From contig JABUEW010000039.1 of the NCBI GenBank assembly GCA_013314855.1, forward strand, positions 1 through 33,103: a stretch of 33,103 nt of DNA, in the 5' to 3' direction. Each line of letters starts with the position of its first letter. Positions within the stretch are counted from its first letter, which is position 1. The translations under genes and the position numbers were made by a program. Shown here piece after piece: positions 25,335 to 33,103 of the stretch. This stretch comes from Bacillota bacterium. GTDB taxonomy: Bacteria; Bacillota; Clostridia; Acetivibrionales; DUMC01. The notes beneath the pieces are model-generated. The model worked only from the letters and a program-made list of their open reading frames with translations, had not been told where the DNA came from and ran no database searches.

Positions 25335-27002
25335 TCATACCAATTCAAAACGTAATCCATTCCCACTATTCTTAGAAACAGCAATTCTCTTTCCAAAACA
25401 CTTGTTGTTGATTACAGGGTAATCATCTCTGTAATGTGAGCCCCTGCTCTCTTTCCTTATTAACATGGCTTCCAGTAAAATGCGTGAAAATCGAAGGCAA
25501 TGATGTGCCTTTACAGCATCCCTCAGGTTGGTACCGTATTCAAATGTCTTTAGCGCATTATAATTTAACTTCATATCTTCAAGTTTCTTTATGCCCTCTA
25601 GTAACCGTTCCTCGCTGCGAACAATGTTGCCATGGAACCATAGAATTTCCCCTATAGCATCAACTACCTCTCCTGGGGGTATTGAGCCTTCACCTGTGTC
25701 TAAGGTATCAGCAAGAATCCTTGCAGTTCTTTCAAGTTCTGCTTTAGGAGCTGGTCGTGAAGATGCGTACTTAACTGCTGAAACAGCTGCACGTTTACCG
25801 AATACAAGGCAGCTTCCCGAAGCATTACCTCCAAGTCGATCAGCACCATGTATTCCGCCTGCTGCTTCTCCAGCGGCGAAAAGGCCTTCTACAGTAGTAC
25901 AACAATTCTCATCAATCCATATACCGCCATTACTGGCATGCCCAAAGGGAGCAATAACTATTTTATCGCGTACAAGGTCAATGTCTTTTGTCTTTAACCA
26001 GTTAAGATAGTTTTGTAAGGCATCATTTTCAACTGAATATATAGATGGTGAATAAATTAATCTAAATCCTTCTTCACCTTTATCAGCTAATATTTCCTTC
26101 ATCATTGCTATATCGAAATATTTTGATGCATCAGCACACGTGAAAGGACCATGCCCTCCACGAAGGTCAAGGCATTCACGTTTTTGCACATCTTTAGGTA
26201 AATATTTGGACAGCACGTCCTCGCCCTGTGAATTCTCAACACCATCGCAGTAGTAAAGTGTCTGTTCACTAAATAGTGCCTTGTATACAGGCTTGAACAT
26301 ACCTGGAATGAACTGGTTGAACTCAAGGTTTATAAGCTTTGCCCCTACCTCAAAAGCGATGGCGTGTCCCAAACCGGATACATCATCGGTATTGAGGCTG
26401 TGCTTGTAGAGCCCGCAAAAGCCACCGGTAGCAAGGATGACAGACTTTGCATTGATCACTATCAGCTTCCTATCACTACCTGCAGCCACCGCGCCTTCCA
26501 CCCTGCCATCAACTTCAAGCAGTTGGATTATATCCGAATGTTCCATGAGCTGAAGATTGGTCAAGGAATCAAAAAGCCTACGTACATTAGACCGTATGGC
26601 TTCCCAGTCTCTCCATATAAACAAATCTCTGGCTCTCTTTGCAAAACAAGCTGTCCTACCTTTCAGCTTGCGGTACGATATTACAATTTCCGGCAGTTCT
26701 TTAACTCTATCCCTTATCTCGTCTACATATATTTCACATAATCTATGATCATTCATACCATAACTGGATTCATCAATTTCTTGTAAAAAGAGTTCTTTGT
26801 CTTCGTCACTAGATGGTGCCTGACAGCCAAGCCCACTTGTCAACGGATAAAAGCTAGAACCCGAACATATCTCACCTTTTACTGTTACAAGTACCTTTAC
26901 ACCCATCCTTGCACATTCAATGGCAGCCTTTATTGCTGCCAGCCCACCACCTACAACTAGTACATCGGTATCTATTACCGTATCAAACCTTATTATACTC
27001 AT
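25335..27002 (-). CDS. FAD-dependent oxidoreductase of the FrdA/NadB flavoprotein family
   Basis: 555 residues. The FAD-binding Rossmann start is VLVVGGGLAAIKAA (14-27) and an ATGG segment lies at 191-194. The C-terminal flavin site reads GHASNGGIWID (354-364), GLFAAGEAAGGIHGADRLGGNASG (373-396), typical of fumarate reductase, succinate dehydrogenase and aspartate oxidase. His355 and Arg389 correspond to conserved substrate residues. However, the QFHPT motif that carries another active-site His is QFIPG here (230-234), and the PRD loop is replaced by LRGGHGP. A dicarboxylate-specific fumarate reductase is thus unlikely. No FrdB- or heme-type partner adjoins. AAGGAGG is 9-10 nt before the ATG. 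Its place between the importer and two propeller enzymes suggests redox modification of the imported compound. Confidence 0.8.
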   Translation of the reverse strand: MSIIRFDTVIDTDVLVVGGGLAAIKAAIECARMGVKVLVTVKGEICSGSSFYPLTSGLGCQAPSSDEDKELFLQEIDESSYGMNDHRLCEIYVDEIRDRVKELPEIVISYRKLKGRTACFAKRARDLFIWRDWEAIRSNVRRLFDSLTNLQLMEHSDIIQLLEVDGRVEGAVAAGSDRKLIVINAKSVILATGGFCGLYKHSLNTDDVSGLGHAIAFEVGAKLINLEFNQFIPGMFKPVYKALFSEQTLYYCDGVENSQGEDVLSKYLPKDVQKRECLDLRGGHGPFTCADASKYFDIAMMKEILADKGEEGFRLIYSPSIYSVENDALQNYLNWLKTKDIDLVRDKIVIAPFGHASNGGIWIDENCCTTVEGLFAAGEAAGGIHGADRLGGNASGSCLVFGKRAAVSAVKYASSRPAPKAELERTARILADTLDTGEGSIPPGEVVDAIGEILWFHGNIVRSEERLLEGIKKLEDMKLNYNALKTFEYGTNLRDAVKAHHCLRFSRILLEAMLIRKESRGSHYRDDYPVINNKCFGKRIAVSKNSGNGLRFELV

Positions 27003-27076
27003 AAAAATCGTACCCTCCTTAATTAGTTCACAAACTCAATCTAAGCTCTCACTAAGCACAGCTAATTTGATGAGCT

Positions 27077-28099
27077 TCACTCGGTCTCAGCCAGGTGGCA
27101 AGCAACATAATGGTTATTAGTACCCTTTACCTTTTTAAGCTCCGGCTCCACTTCCTGGCATATTTTTATACGTTTCTCGCAGCGTGGGTGGAAACGGCAT
27201 CCATTAGGTGGGTTTTCAGGGCTTGGTACGTCTCCTTTTAGTACTATCCTATGTTTCTTCTTTTCCAGCGTAGGAACAGGTACAGCTGAAAGTAATGCCT
27301 CTGTATAAGGATGGCGACTGTCATTGTACAGCTCACTAGAATCTGCTAGTTCTACAATCTTTCCGAGATACATGACCGCAATCCTGTTACTCATGTATTC
27401 CACCACACTCAAGTCGTGGGCTATAAATATATACGTAAGTTTCAAGCGTTCCTGCAAGTCTTTCATAAGGTTCAACACCTGTGCCTGTATAGATACATCA
27501 AGAGCTGAAACAGGCTCATCACACACGATAATCTCTGGATTTATGCTAAGAGCCCTTGCTATGCATATTCTCTGACGCTGTCCACCTGAAAGTTCATGCG
27601 GATACCTGTACATGTAATCAGGACTTAAGTTCACAGCTTCAAGCAGTTGTGCTATCCTATCCTTACGTTCACCCGGATTATTCATACCATGTACCTTAAG
27701 GGGTTCATCAAAGGAATTAAATATTGTCATAATAGGGTTCAGTGAAGAATATGGATCCTGAAATACTATCTGTATCTTTTTTCTCATATTAAAGCTTTCT
27801 TCTTTGTTGAGTTTAAGCAAATCTTTTACCTGACCATCGGAGTGGAAGTATTTTATCTCACCTTCAGTTGGAGTGAGCAGGCGTACTATACACTTCCCAA
27901 GGGTGGTCTTTCCACAGCCGCTTTCACCCACAACCCCAAGGGTTTCACTCTTACGGACAAAAAAGTTTACGCCGTCTACTGCCTTCACATATCCTACAAC
28001 TCTGCGAAAAACTCCTTTAGTCACAGGATAATACTTTTTAAGCCTATTTATCTCAATCAGTATCCGATTATCATTCAGTGTTTGTTTGTTATTATTCAT
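27077..28099 (-). CDS. Opp/Dpp-type ABC importer ATPase (OppF-like)
   Basis: 340 residues. Walker A GESGCGKT (58-65), Q-loop FQDP (113-116), signature LSGGQRQR (170-177), Walker B IIVCDEP (190-196), and a C-terminal oligopeptide_HPY domain with NPPNGCRFHPRCEKRIKIC. Start ATG at 28097-28099 is chosen because GGGGAGGTG lies upstream and the ATG overlaps the OppD stop as ATGA; a longer frame to 28129 has no ribosome binding site. It pairs with the upstream OppD-like subunit to power import. A 74-nt gap leads to the flavoprotein gene. Confidence 0.95.
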   Translation of the reverse strand: MNNNKQTLNDNRILIEINRLKKYYPVTKGVFRRVVGYVKAVDGVNFFVRKSETLGVVGESGCGKTTLGKCIVRLLTPTEGEIKYFHSDGQVKDLLKLNKEESFNMRKKIQIVFQDPYSSLNPIMTIFNSFDEPLKVHGMNNPGERKDRIAQLLEAVNLSPDYMYRYPHELSGGQRQRICIARALSINPEIIVCDEPVSALDVSIQAQVLNLMKDLQERLKLTYIFIAHDLSVVEYMSNRIAVMYLGKIVELADSSELYNDSRHPYTEALLSAVPVPTLEKKKHRIVLKGDVPSPENPPNGCRFHPRCEKRIKICQEVEPELKKVKGTNNHYVACHLAETE

Positions 28100-29094
28100 G
28101 TTAGGCACCTCCCCTTGCACTGCCAACATTTTACTAAGTGTCCACTACCAATGTCCAAAACCGGTGGCTCAGTCGAGCATTGGTCTGTAACATAATCACA
28201 TCTTGTTGAAAACTCACAGCCTTCAGGCATGTTTAAGGGGTCGGGAGTAGTGCCTCTTATAGGTTCAAGCCTTCTCCGTTTGCCTATGCCAAGTACAGGC
28301 ACTGACTTGAGAAGCGCTCTTGTATAAGGGTGCTGTGGATTGCCTAGCACATCTTGAATTGTTCCGCTTTCTACTATCTTACCCATATACATAACAGCTA
28401 CATCATCAGCCATATCGGCAATTAGCCCCATATTATGGGTTATAAGCATGATCGATGTACCGTGTTCCCTCTGAACCTGCTTCATAATTTCAATTATCTG
28501 GGCTTGTATTGTAACGTCAAGGGCTGTAGTTGGCTCATCGGCTATCAACAGCGATGGATTGCATATCATAGCCATAGCGATCATGACCCTCTGTCTCATA
28601 CCACCGCTAAACTGATGTGGATAGTCATCTATCCTGGATTCGGGCTTGGGAATTCCCAACTCGCTCAGTAGTTTTATTACTTTCTTACGCGCATCAACTT
28701 TGCTTATGTTTTCATGGTACAATAAGTTTTCCATTATCTGGTATCCTATTGGGTATACAGGGTTGAGAGAAGTCATCGGGTCCTGAAATATCATAGCTAT
28801 CTCCTTTCCCCTTATTGAGCGCATTTTTTTTCCGTTTCTCGGCAGATTTCTCAGTTCTATGTCTCCCTTTAGAGAATGGTATACAATGCTTCCACCCGAA
28901 ATCCTCGCAAGCTTTGGAAGAAGCTGCAGTATGGAAAGTGATGTAACAGTTTTGCCACAGCCGCTCTCACCTACAAGCCCCAGTGTTTTACCTCGTCTTA
29001 CCTTTAAAGAAACTCCGTTGACGCTTTTTATCACCTGCTTGTCTATATAGAAATAGGTTTTGAGACCGTCAACAGTTAGAATTATATCATTCAT
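28096..29094 (-). CDS. Opp/Dpp-type ABC importer ATPase (OppD-like)
   Basis: 332 residues. Walker A GESGCGKT (42-49), Q-loop FQDP (103-106), signature FSGGMRQRV (162-170), Walker B LLIADEP (182-188), then the HPY-type C-terminus with the Cys cluster CEFSTRC...QC that in the OppD/DppD group can hold an Fe-S cluster. GGAAGGTGA lies upstream of the ATG. It overlaps the next ATPase gene by 4 nt (ATGA), so the two are made in equal amounts as a heterodimer. Confidence 0.95.
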   Translation of the reverse strand: MNDIILTVDGLKTYFYIDKQVIKSVNGVSLKVRRGKTLGLVGESGCGKTVTSLSILQLLPKLARISGGSIVYHSLKGDIELRNLPRNGKKMRSIRGKEIAMIFQDPMTSLNPVYPIGYQIMENLLYHENISKVDARKKVIKLLSELGIPKPESRIDDYPHQFSGGMRQRVMIAMAMICNPSLLIADEPTTALDVTIQAQIIEIMKQVQREHGTSIMLITHNMGLIADMADDVAVMYMGKIVESGTIQDVLGNPQHPYTRALLKSVPVLGIGKRRRLEPIRGTTPDPLNMPEGCEFSTRCDYVTDQCSTEPPVLDIGSGHLVKCWQCKGRCLT

Positions 29095-29126
29095 AAAATT
29101 TGTTCACCTTCCTGCTTCAATGTACA

Positions 29127-30020
29127 TTATTGATTTGGATCTAAGACATCCCTGAGACCATCGCCCAGAAAGTTTACGCCCAGCACATATAAGGATATCA
29201 TAAACCCGGGAGGAACCCATAGCCACCAGTTATTCATTATAATATCAACCTGTTGGGCGGCATTTATAATATTACCCCACGTAGATATGTTAGGTGGCAC
29301 ACCAAGCCCTAAGAAACTAAGGCCCGCTTCAGACAGGATGTAGCCTGGCATGGAAAGGGTAATACTTACTATTATCGGGCCCATAGTGTTTGGCAGTATA
29401 TGCCTGAATATTATGGATAACTTGCTTATTCCAAAAGCCCTAAGAGCCTCTACAAAATTTTCTTCCCTGAGGGACAGGAACCTTGCTCTTACTATCCTAT
29501 ACATACCCATCCATCCCGTAATTGAAAAAATGAATATAAGGTTAAAAAGTCCCTGGCCCAAGAAGACTATCAATATTAGCACTAGTATCAGAGATGGAAA
29601 GGTCATGAAAACCTCGGAAATTCTAAGCAATATCCCGTCAAACCTACCACCGAAATATCCACCTAGGCATCCAAGAATTATACCTATAAGACCACCTCCA
29701 ACAGCACCGCTAATACCTACTATTATGGATATCCTTGAACCATAGAGCAATCTTGTATAGACATCCCTGCCTAACTTGTCAGTTCCTAGAAGGTGATATG
29801 AATTTGGGGGTTTCAACCTGTTGCCAAGATCTATCTCATCGGGCTTGTAACTGGTAAGCATCGGCGCAAATATTGCACCTAAAATCATTATGGTCACTAT
29901 GGCAAGTCCTACCATGGACAACTTATTCCTTTTAAGTTTTTGCCAGTTACGCTTCATCAGGTTGCTTTTTACCGGCTTTACATGTTTTGTTGCTTGAGGT
30001 TTTGTTATTATAGGTTTCAT
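29127..30020 (-). CDS. Opp/Dpp-type ABC importer permease (OppC-like)
   Basis: 297 residues with a basic N-terminal tail, an OppC_N helix (about 32-55) and five further helices. The motif LGTDKLGRDVYTRLLYGSRIS, standard for this subunit, and the EAA loop EALRAFGISKLSIIFRHILPN identify it. AAAGGA sits upstream of the ATG. It follows the OppB-like gene by 42 nt and precedes OppD by 32 nt. Confidence 0.95.
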   Translation of the reverse strand: MKPIITKPQATKHVKPVKSNLMKRNWQKLKRNKLSMVGLAIVTIMILGAIFAPMLTSYKPDEIDLGNRLKPPNSYHLLGTDKLGRDVYTRLLYGSRISIIVGISGAVGGGLIGIILGCLGGYFGGRFDGILLRISEVFMTFPSLILVLILIVFLGQGLFNLIFIFSITGWMGMYRIVRARFLSLREENFVEALRAFGISKLSIIFRHILPNTMGPIIVSITLSMPGYILSEAGLSFLGLGVPPNISTWGNIINAAQQVDIIMNNWWLWVPPGFMISLYVLGVNFLGDGLRDVLDPNQ

Positions 30021-30062
30021 TGAACATCATGTCCTTTCTTGTCTTACCATAATTAGTTTTAA

Positions 30063-31019
30063 TTAATTGAACCTCACTCTGGGATCAAGCAGAGCAGTCA
30101 AAAGATCAGCCAAAAAGCTTGCCACCAATATCATAAGCGAGGTAAGCATAGTGGTAATCATAACTACTGGATAATCCTTGCCTGATATGGCATCTAGAAT
30201 GGTTTTACCCATGCCGGGCCATGAAAATATAGATTCTATTATAACACTGCCGCCTATTAGCATTGGAAGTCTAAAGCACAAAAGCATTATAACAGGTGAC
30301 AATGCATTTCTGAAGGCATGGAAAATAATGACCTTCCACTCAGGGAGGCCTTTACTGCGGGCAGTTTTTACGTAATCTTTATTCAGAACATCAAGCATTG
30401 TCCCTCGTGTATACCGCATCAGAGCAGCTGTAAGGGCTACACCCATAATTACAGCTGGCATGATCAAATGAGAAAGCCTGCCCCATAAATCTTCATGCCC
30501 ATACTCTATACGCCCGCCTATAGGTAGCCATTTAAGCTTTATTGCAAAAAATAGGATAGCCAATATTCCAATAAAGAACTCAGGTACAGATATACCTACC
30601 ATTCCAATGGTAGTATTAAAATAATCTATGAATGAGTTCTGCTTAATAGATGATATCAACCCTAACGTTATACCGAGTACTGAAGATATAATAAGGGCTA
30701 CAACGGCAAGTTCAAAGGTAGCCGGTATCCTTCTGGCAAGTACCTTTGCAATTGAAGAACCATCTACGAGGCTATAGCCCAGGTTTCCCTTCAGAATTTC
30801 GCCAAGCCACCTGAAATAACGTACATATAATGGGTCATTAAGTCCCATGGCCTCCTTGTACGCCTCAATGTCTATAGCCTGGGAAGCTAGAAGCTCTGGA
30901 TCCAGCATGTAGGTTAGAGGATCACCCGGCGTCAGCTCAAGACCTATAAATATAATTATTGTTATTAATAGAAGCATTGGTATTATACTAAGAAAGCGTT
31001 TTAGCATATAGGTAAACAT
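30063..31019 (-). CDS. Opp/Dpp-type ABC importer permease (OppB-like)
   Basis: 318 residues with six transmembrane helices, the conserved N-terminus (MLKRFLSIIPMLLLITIIIF, then LTPGDP) and the EAA loop TARSKGLPEWKVIIFHAFRNAL. I prefer the ATG at 31017-31019, with GGGAG 11 nt upstream, over an in-frame GTG at 31031. The next upstream gene is the binding protein, 303 nt away, across a hairpin that may adjust expression. Forms the membrane channel with the OppC-like subunit. Confidence 0.95.
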   Translation of the reverse strand: MFTYMLKRFLSIIPMLLLITIIIFIGLELTPGDPLTYMLDPELLASQAIDIEAYKEAMGLNDPLYVRYFRWLGEILKGNLGYSLVDGSSIAKVLARRIPATFELAVVALIISSVLGITLGLISSIKQNSFIDYFNTTIGMVGISVPEFFIGILAILFFAIKLKWLPIGGRIEYGHEDLWGRLSHLIMPAVIMGVALTAALMRYTRGTMLDVLNKDYVKTARSKGLPEWKVIIFHAFRNALSPVIMLLCFRLPMLIGGSVIIESIFSWPGMGKTILDAISGKDYPVVMITTMLTSLMILVASFLADLLTALLDPRVRFN

Positions 31020-31215
31020 AATAGCGGTCACTCCCTATTAAATTCGTGTAAATCCTTTGCCCGTCAACCGACATAGTATTACAGGATTATTACTCAACCT
31101 ATAGGAAATATATCACCTTAGACAAAGTAAATTTCTAATTTGATTATTTACGAACTACTCCTTACTTATGGAAAAGAGTGTTTTTAAATTAATTACATGG
31201 TTAAACTATTTATTT

Positions 31216-31261
31216 AATCCCCTTAAGGGGGAACCGCAGCAGGAGAACTTCCGCCGCGGTT
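31216..31261 (-). terminator. Hairpins between the binding-protein gene and the permeases
   Basis: In the 303-nt gap, 31248-31261 and 31232-31245 can pair over 14 positions in the minus-strand RNA with two G-U pairs and one A-C mismatch. The plus-strand RNA would have mismatches instead, so the structure fits minus-strand transcription. The palindrome CCCCTTAAGGGG follows at once (31218-31229). There is no U-run, so this looks more like an mRNA-stabilising or partially terminating structure that would raise binding protein over permease, as is usual for such operons. Apart from this, the gap shows no gene. Confidence 0.5.
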
Positions 31262-31322
31262 TAGTATCATGAAACTACATTTTATGCCAATTACCTAACA
31301 AGACTTGGAACATTAGTGTAAC

Positions 31323-32966
31323 TTACTTAACAACTTCCCATTCATGCAGCTTATAATCGTAGTTGAACCATTCATTGCCGTAAATAGCGGGTTTCTTAAG
31401 ATTCTTATGTTCCACTATATACATTTTCAGAGCAAACAGAGGCATCTGGAATAGGTATTGATTCTCGACTTCCTGTATCTGTTTGACAATTTCCTTACGT
31501 TTGGCTTGATCTCCTTCACGGTTCATTGCATCAATCAGCGGGTCAAGGATTTCTTTGTTACCCATGCCTAGTTTCTGCCCCATAGTATGGTTGGAATGCA
31601 GGAAGCCATAGACCTCTTCGAGAGCCATCGCTGATAAGCCAGCATACAAAAAGTCATAGTCTCTCTGCTCATAGATCAGTTCCAATAAATTCCCCTGCAA
31701 TAAGGTCGTCTCACACTTTATGCCTATCTGCTCCCAATAGTATCTGATGGCCTCTATTAGGTCTACAGTCTGCTGATCTGTATAATAGTAAGCTAGCCTT
31801 ATAGTGTTGTTAAAATTGAACCCTGCTTCCTTTAAGAGTTCCTTAGCTTTAACAGGATTATAATCATATATCTCAGGTTCTTTATTGTACCAGAATGACT
31901 CGGGCGGTATCTTGCTGTTGATTACAGTAGCCTGCTCTGCGAAAAGTTCATTGGCTATTTTCTTCCTGTCAATAGCATAGAGGAGGGCTTTCCTAATCCT
32001 CGGATCAGCTATCTTCTCATTGTTATTCAGGTTAGGCTGCAGATACCTGATGTAAAATATAGATACAGGTATAGCCTTATAATTGGGGTTCTTAAGTATT
32101 TCTTTAACTTGTTCAAGACTCATACTGGTTGTATAGTATATCTTGTTAGCCTTTGTGGCAATTGTGGGATCAGGACTATCAAAGTATTGCAATAGTACTT
32201 TCTTTATTTTAGGCTTAGGCCCATAATAATCTTTAAAGGGCTCCATAATAGCATAGTTACTTGGTTTGACCTCAGTCAGCATGAAAGGTCCATTTCCTAT
32301 TGGCTTTTCCCAGAATGTTGCCAAATGTAACTTAAGCGGATCTTCTTTTTCAAGAAGATGCTTCGGATAGGGCGGCCACTGGGCCATGACCAATGGAAAC
32401 GCGGCTACTTTATCGGTAAGCTTTATTGTTATTTTGTTACCTTCTACTGTAACTCCTGCTAAGTTTTCTGTCTTACCTTCCTTGTATTCTGGGGCTCCTT
32501 CAATCTTGCTGAAAGCATTAATAAATGTGGCGTTAATTGAAGCTGATTTAAGCGCCATCTTTAGACTCCATTCCACATCCTCGGCAGTCATTTTTGTACC
32601 ATCATGCCACTTGATATCATCTCTGAGTACAAATGTATAAGTCAGACCATCAGGAGATACATTCCACTCTTTGGCAAGATCGGTACCTACAACATTTAAG
32701 TTCTCATCGCACATAAGAAGCCTTCTAAATAGCCATACTCGTACAAATCCTCCAGGGTTGGCCCATGCTGCCTCGAATTTTTCCTTCGGACATCCTCCCA
32801 TAAGAAGTACTCCTTCTTCAGCAGCTATAGTTTCTTCATTTGATGCACCTTCTCCCTGTTTTGTAGCTTCCTGTCCGGTATCCTTGCCTCCTTTGGAGCT
32901 ACAGGCTCCGAAGAATACAGAAAACAGCATGAAAAGAGCAAGTACTAATGCAACTTTTTTTCTCAT
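31323..32966 (-). CDS. Solute-binding lipoprotein, family 5 (Opp/Dpp type)
   Basis: 547 residues. A signal peptide with KK and a hydrophobic core ends in the lipobox FGAC (acylated Cys22), followed by a Gly/Ser/Glu-rich tether. The SBP_bac_5 fold shows AKEWNVSPDGLTYTFVLRDDIKWHDGTKMTAEDVEWSL, typical of the class, and later LLYAIDRKKIANELF and PVKAKELLKEAGF. It captures the substrate outside the cell for the OppB/C/D/F importer downstream. AGGAGGT lies 6-7 nt before the ATG. Family 5 binders take peptides, nickel chelates, opines or oligosaccharides. Here the neighbouring propeller enzymes favour a sugar-containing ligand; that is inference. Confidence 0.92.
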   Translation of the reverse strand: MRKKVALVLALFMLFSVFFGACSSKGGKDTGQEATKQGEGASNEETIAAEEGVLLMGGCPKEKFEAAWANPGGFVRVWLFRRLLMCDENLNVVGTDLAKEWNVSPDGLTYTFVLRDDIKWHDGTKMTAEDVEWSLKMALKSASINATFINAFSKIEGAPEYKEGKTENLAGVTVEGNKITIKLTDKVAAFPLVMAQWPPYPKHLLEKEDPLKLHLATFWEKPIGNGPFMLTEVKPSNYAIMEPFKDYYGPKPKIKKVLLQYFDSPDPTIATKANKIYYTTSMSLEQVKEILKNPNYKAIPVSIFYIRYLQPNLNNNEKIADPRIRKALLYAIDRKKIANELFAEQATVINSKIPPESFWYNKEPEIYDYNPVKAKELLKEAGFNFNNTIRLAYYYTDQQTVDLIEAIRYYWEQIGIKCETTLLQGNLLELIYEQRDYDFLYAGLSAMALEEVYGFLHSNHTMGQKLGMGNKEILDPLIDAMNREGDQAKRKEIVKQIQEVENQYLFQMPLFALKMYIVEHKNLKKPAIYGNEWFNYDYKLHEWEVVK

Positions 32967-33004
32967 AAATTTACCTCCTATCTCAATAAATTAGATTTAT
33001 CTTT

Positions 33005-33041
33005 AAATAGCTTCAATTCTTATAGAATTTTATAGCTATTT
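33005..33041. promoter_or_regulatory. Nested palindrome upstream of the importer operon
   Basis: Outer arms AAATAGCT and AGCTATTT (8 bp, perfect) enclose an inner perfect palindrome AATTCT-tat-AGAATT, 39 to 75 bp upstream of the binding-protein ATG. On the minus strand, TATAAAAT lies within it, so it may overlap a -10 region and serve as an operator, or it may form a two-step hairpin in the leader RNA. No other gene is visible from 32967 to the right edge. Confidence 0.5.
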
Positions 33042-33103
33042 AATTTCACAAGTAATAAAACAAAAATCTTACAAAGCCCTGCCCTACCATCTGCGAAACA
33101 TCG

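Noticed and set aside
24598-25422. A 274-codon plus-strand reading frame
   Set aside because: It is antisense to propeller gene B and the end of the flavoprotein gene, which have clear motifs and ribosome binding sites; the translation has no recognisable domain.
33060-33103. Possible 3' end of an upstream gene (a short open frame ending in TGA on the minus strand)
   Set aside because: Only about 18 codons are visible and they match no family convincingly.

Overview
The window is AT-rich DNA from a Gram-positive, low-GC bacterium, most likely a member of the Clostridia. The grounds are the conserved rimP-nusA-ylxR-(L7Ae)-infB-rbfA-nrnA-truB-ribF gene order, strong AGGAGG-type ribosome binding sites, a YmfF/YmfH-like M16 peptidase pair, and a dispersed-looking palindromic element of a style familiar from clostridial genomes. 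A genus cannot be named from the sequence alone. Almost everything lies on the minus strand. The only convincing plus-strand gene is a short-chain dehydrogenase at 2897-3736. No rRNA, tRNA, CRISPR array or complete insertion sequence was seen.

Left part (1-5600), a mixed accessory region. It holds the 5' end of a gene cut by the window edge (possibly a transposase-like DUF4338 protein), a secreted lipoprotein with an FMN-binding domain, a flavin reductase, an alpha-oxoamine synthase that reads like serine palmitoyltransferase, a divergent SDR, an EamA-type exporter overlapping a divergent thymidylate-synthase-like gene, and a 33-codon remnant of a FabI-like enoyl-ACP reductase.

Centre (5596-22320), the housekeeping block. 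Reading with transcription (right to left), a good sigma-A promoter at 22289-22317 and a leader of about 150 nt with competing stem-loops precede rimP, nusA, ylxR/rnpM, an L7Ae-type protein, infB, rbfA, nrnA, truB, ribF, two M16 peptidase-like genes, lgt and rodA. An MFS transporter and the CCA-adding enzyme follow. Within this block truB seems to lack any ATG, GTG or TTG start at the conserved N-terminus and appears to begin at AUA, directly downstream of a palindromic element inserted between nrnA and truB.

Right part (22379-33103), a catabolic operon. An Opp/Dpp-type ABC importer (lipoprotein binding protein, two permeases, two ATPases) is followed by a FrdA/NadB-like flavoprotein lacking one canonical active-site His, and by two diverged, leaderless beta-propeller proteins of glycoside-hydrolase type. 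The simplest reading is uptake of an oligosaccharide or glycoconjugate followed by cytoplasmic oxidation and cleavage. This is the strongest candidate in the window for an undescribed pathway. Its substrate cannot be read from the sequence.
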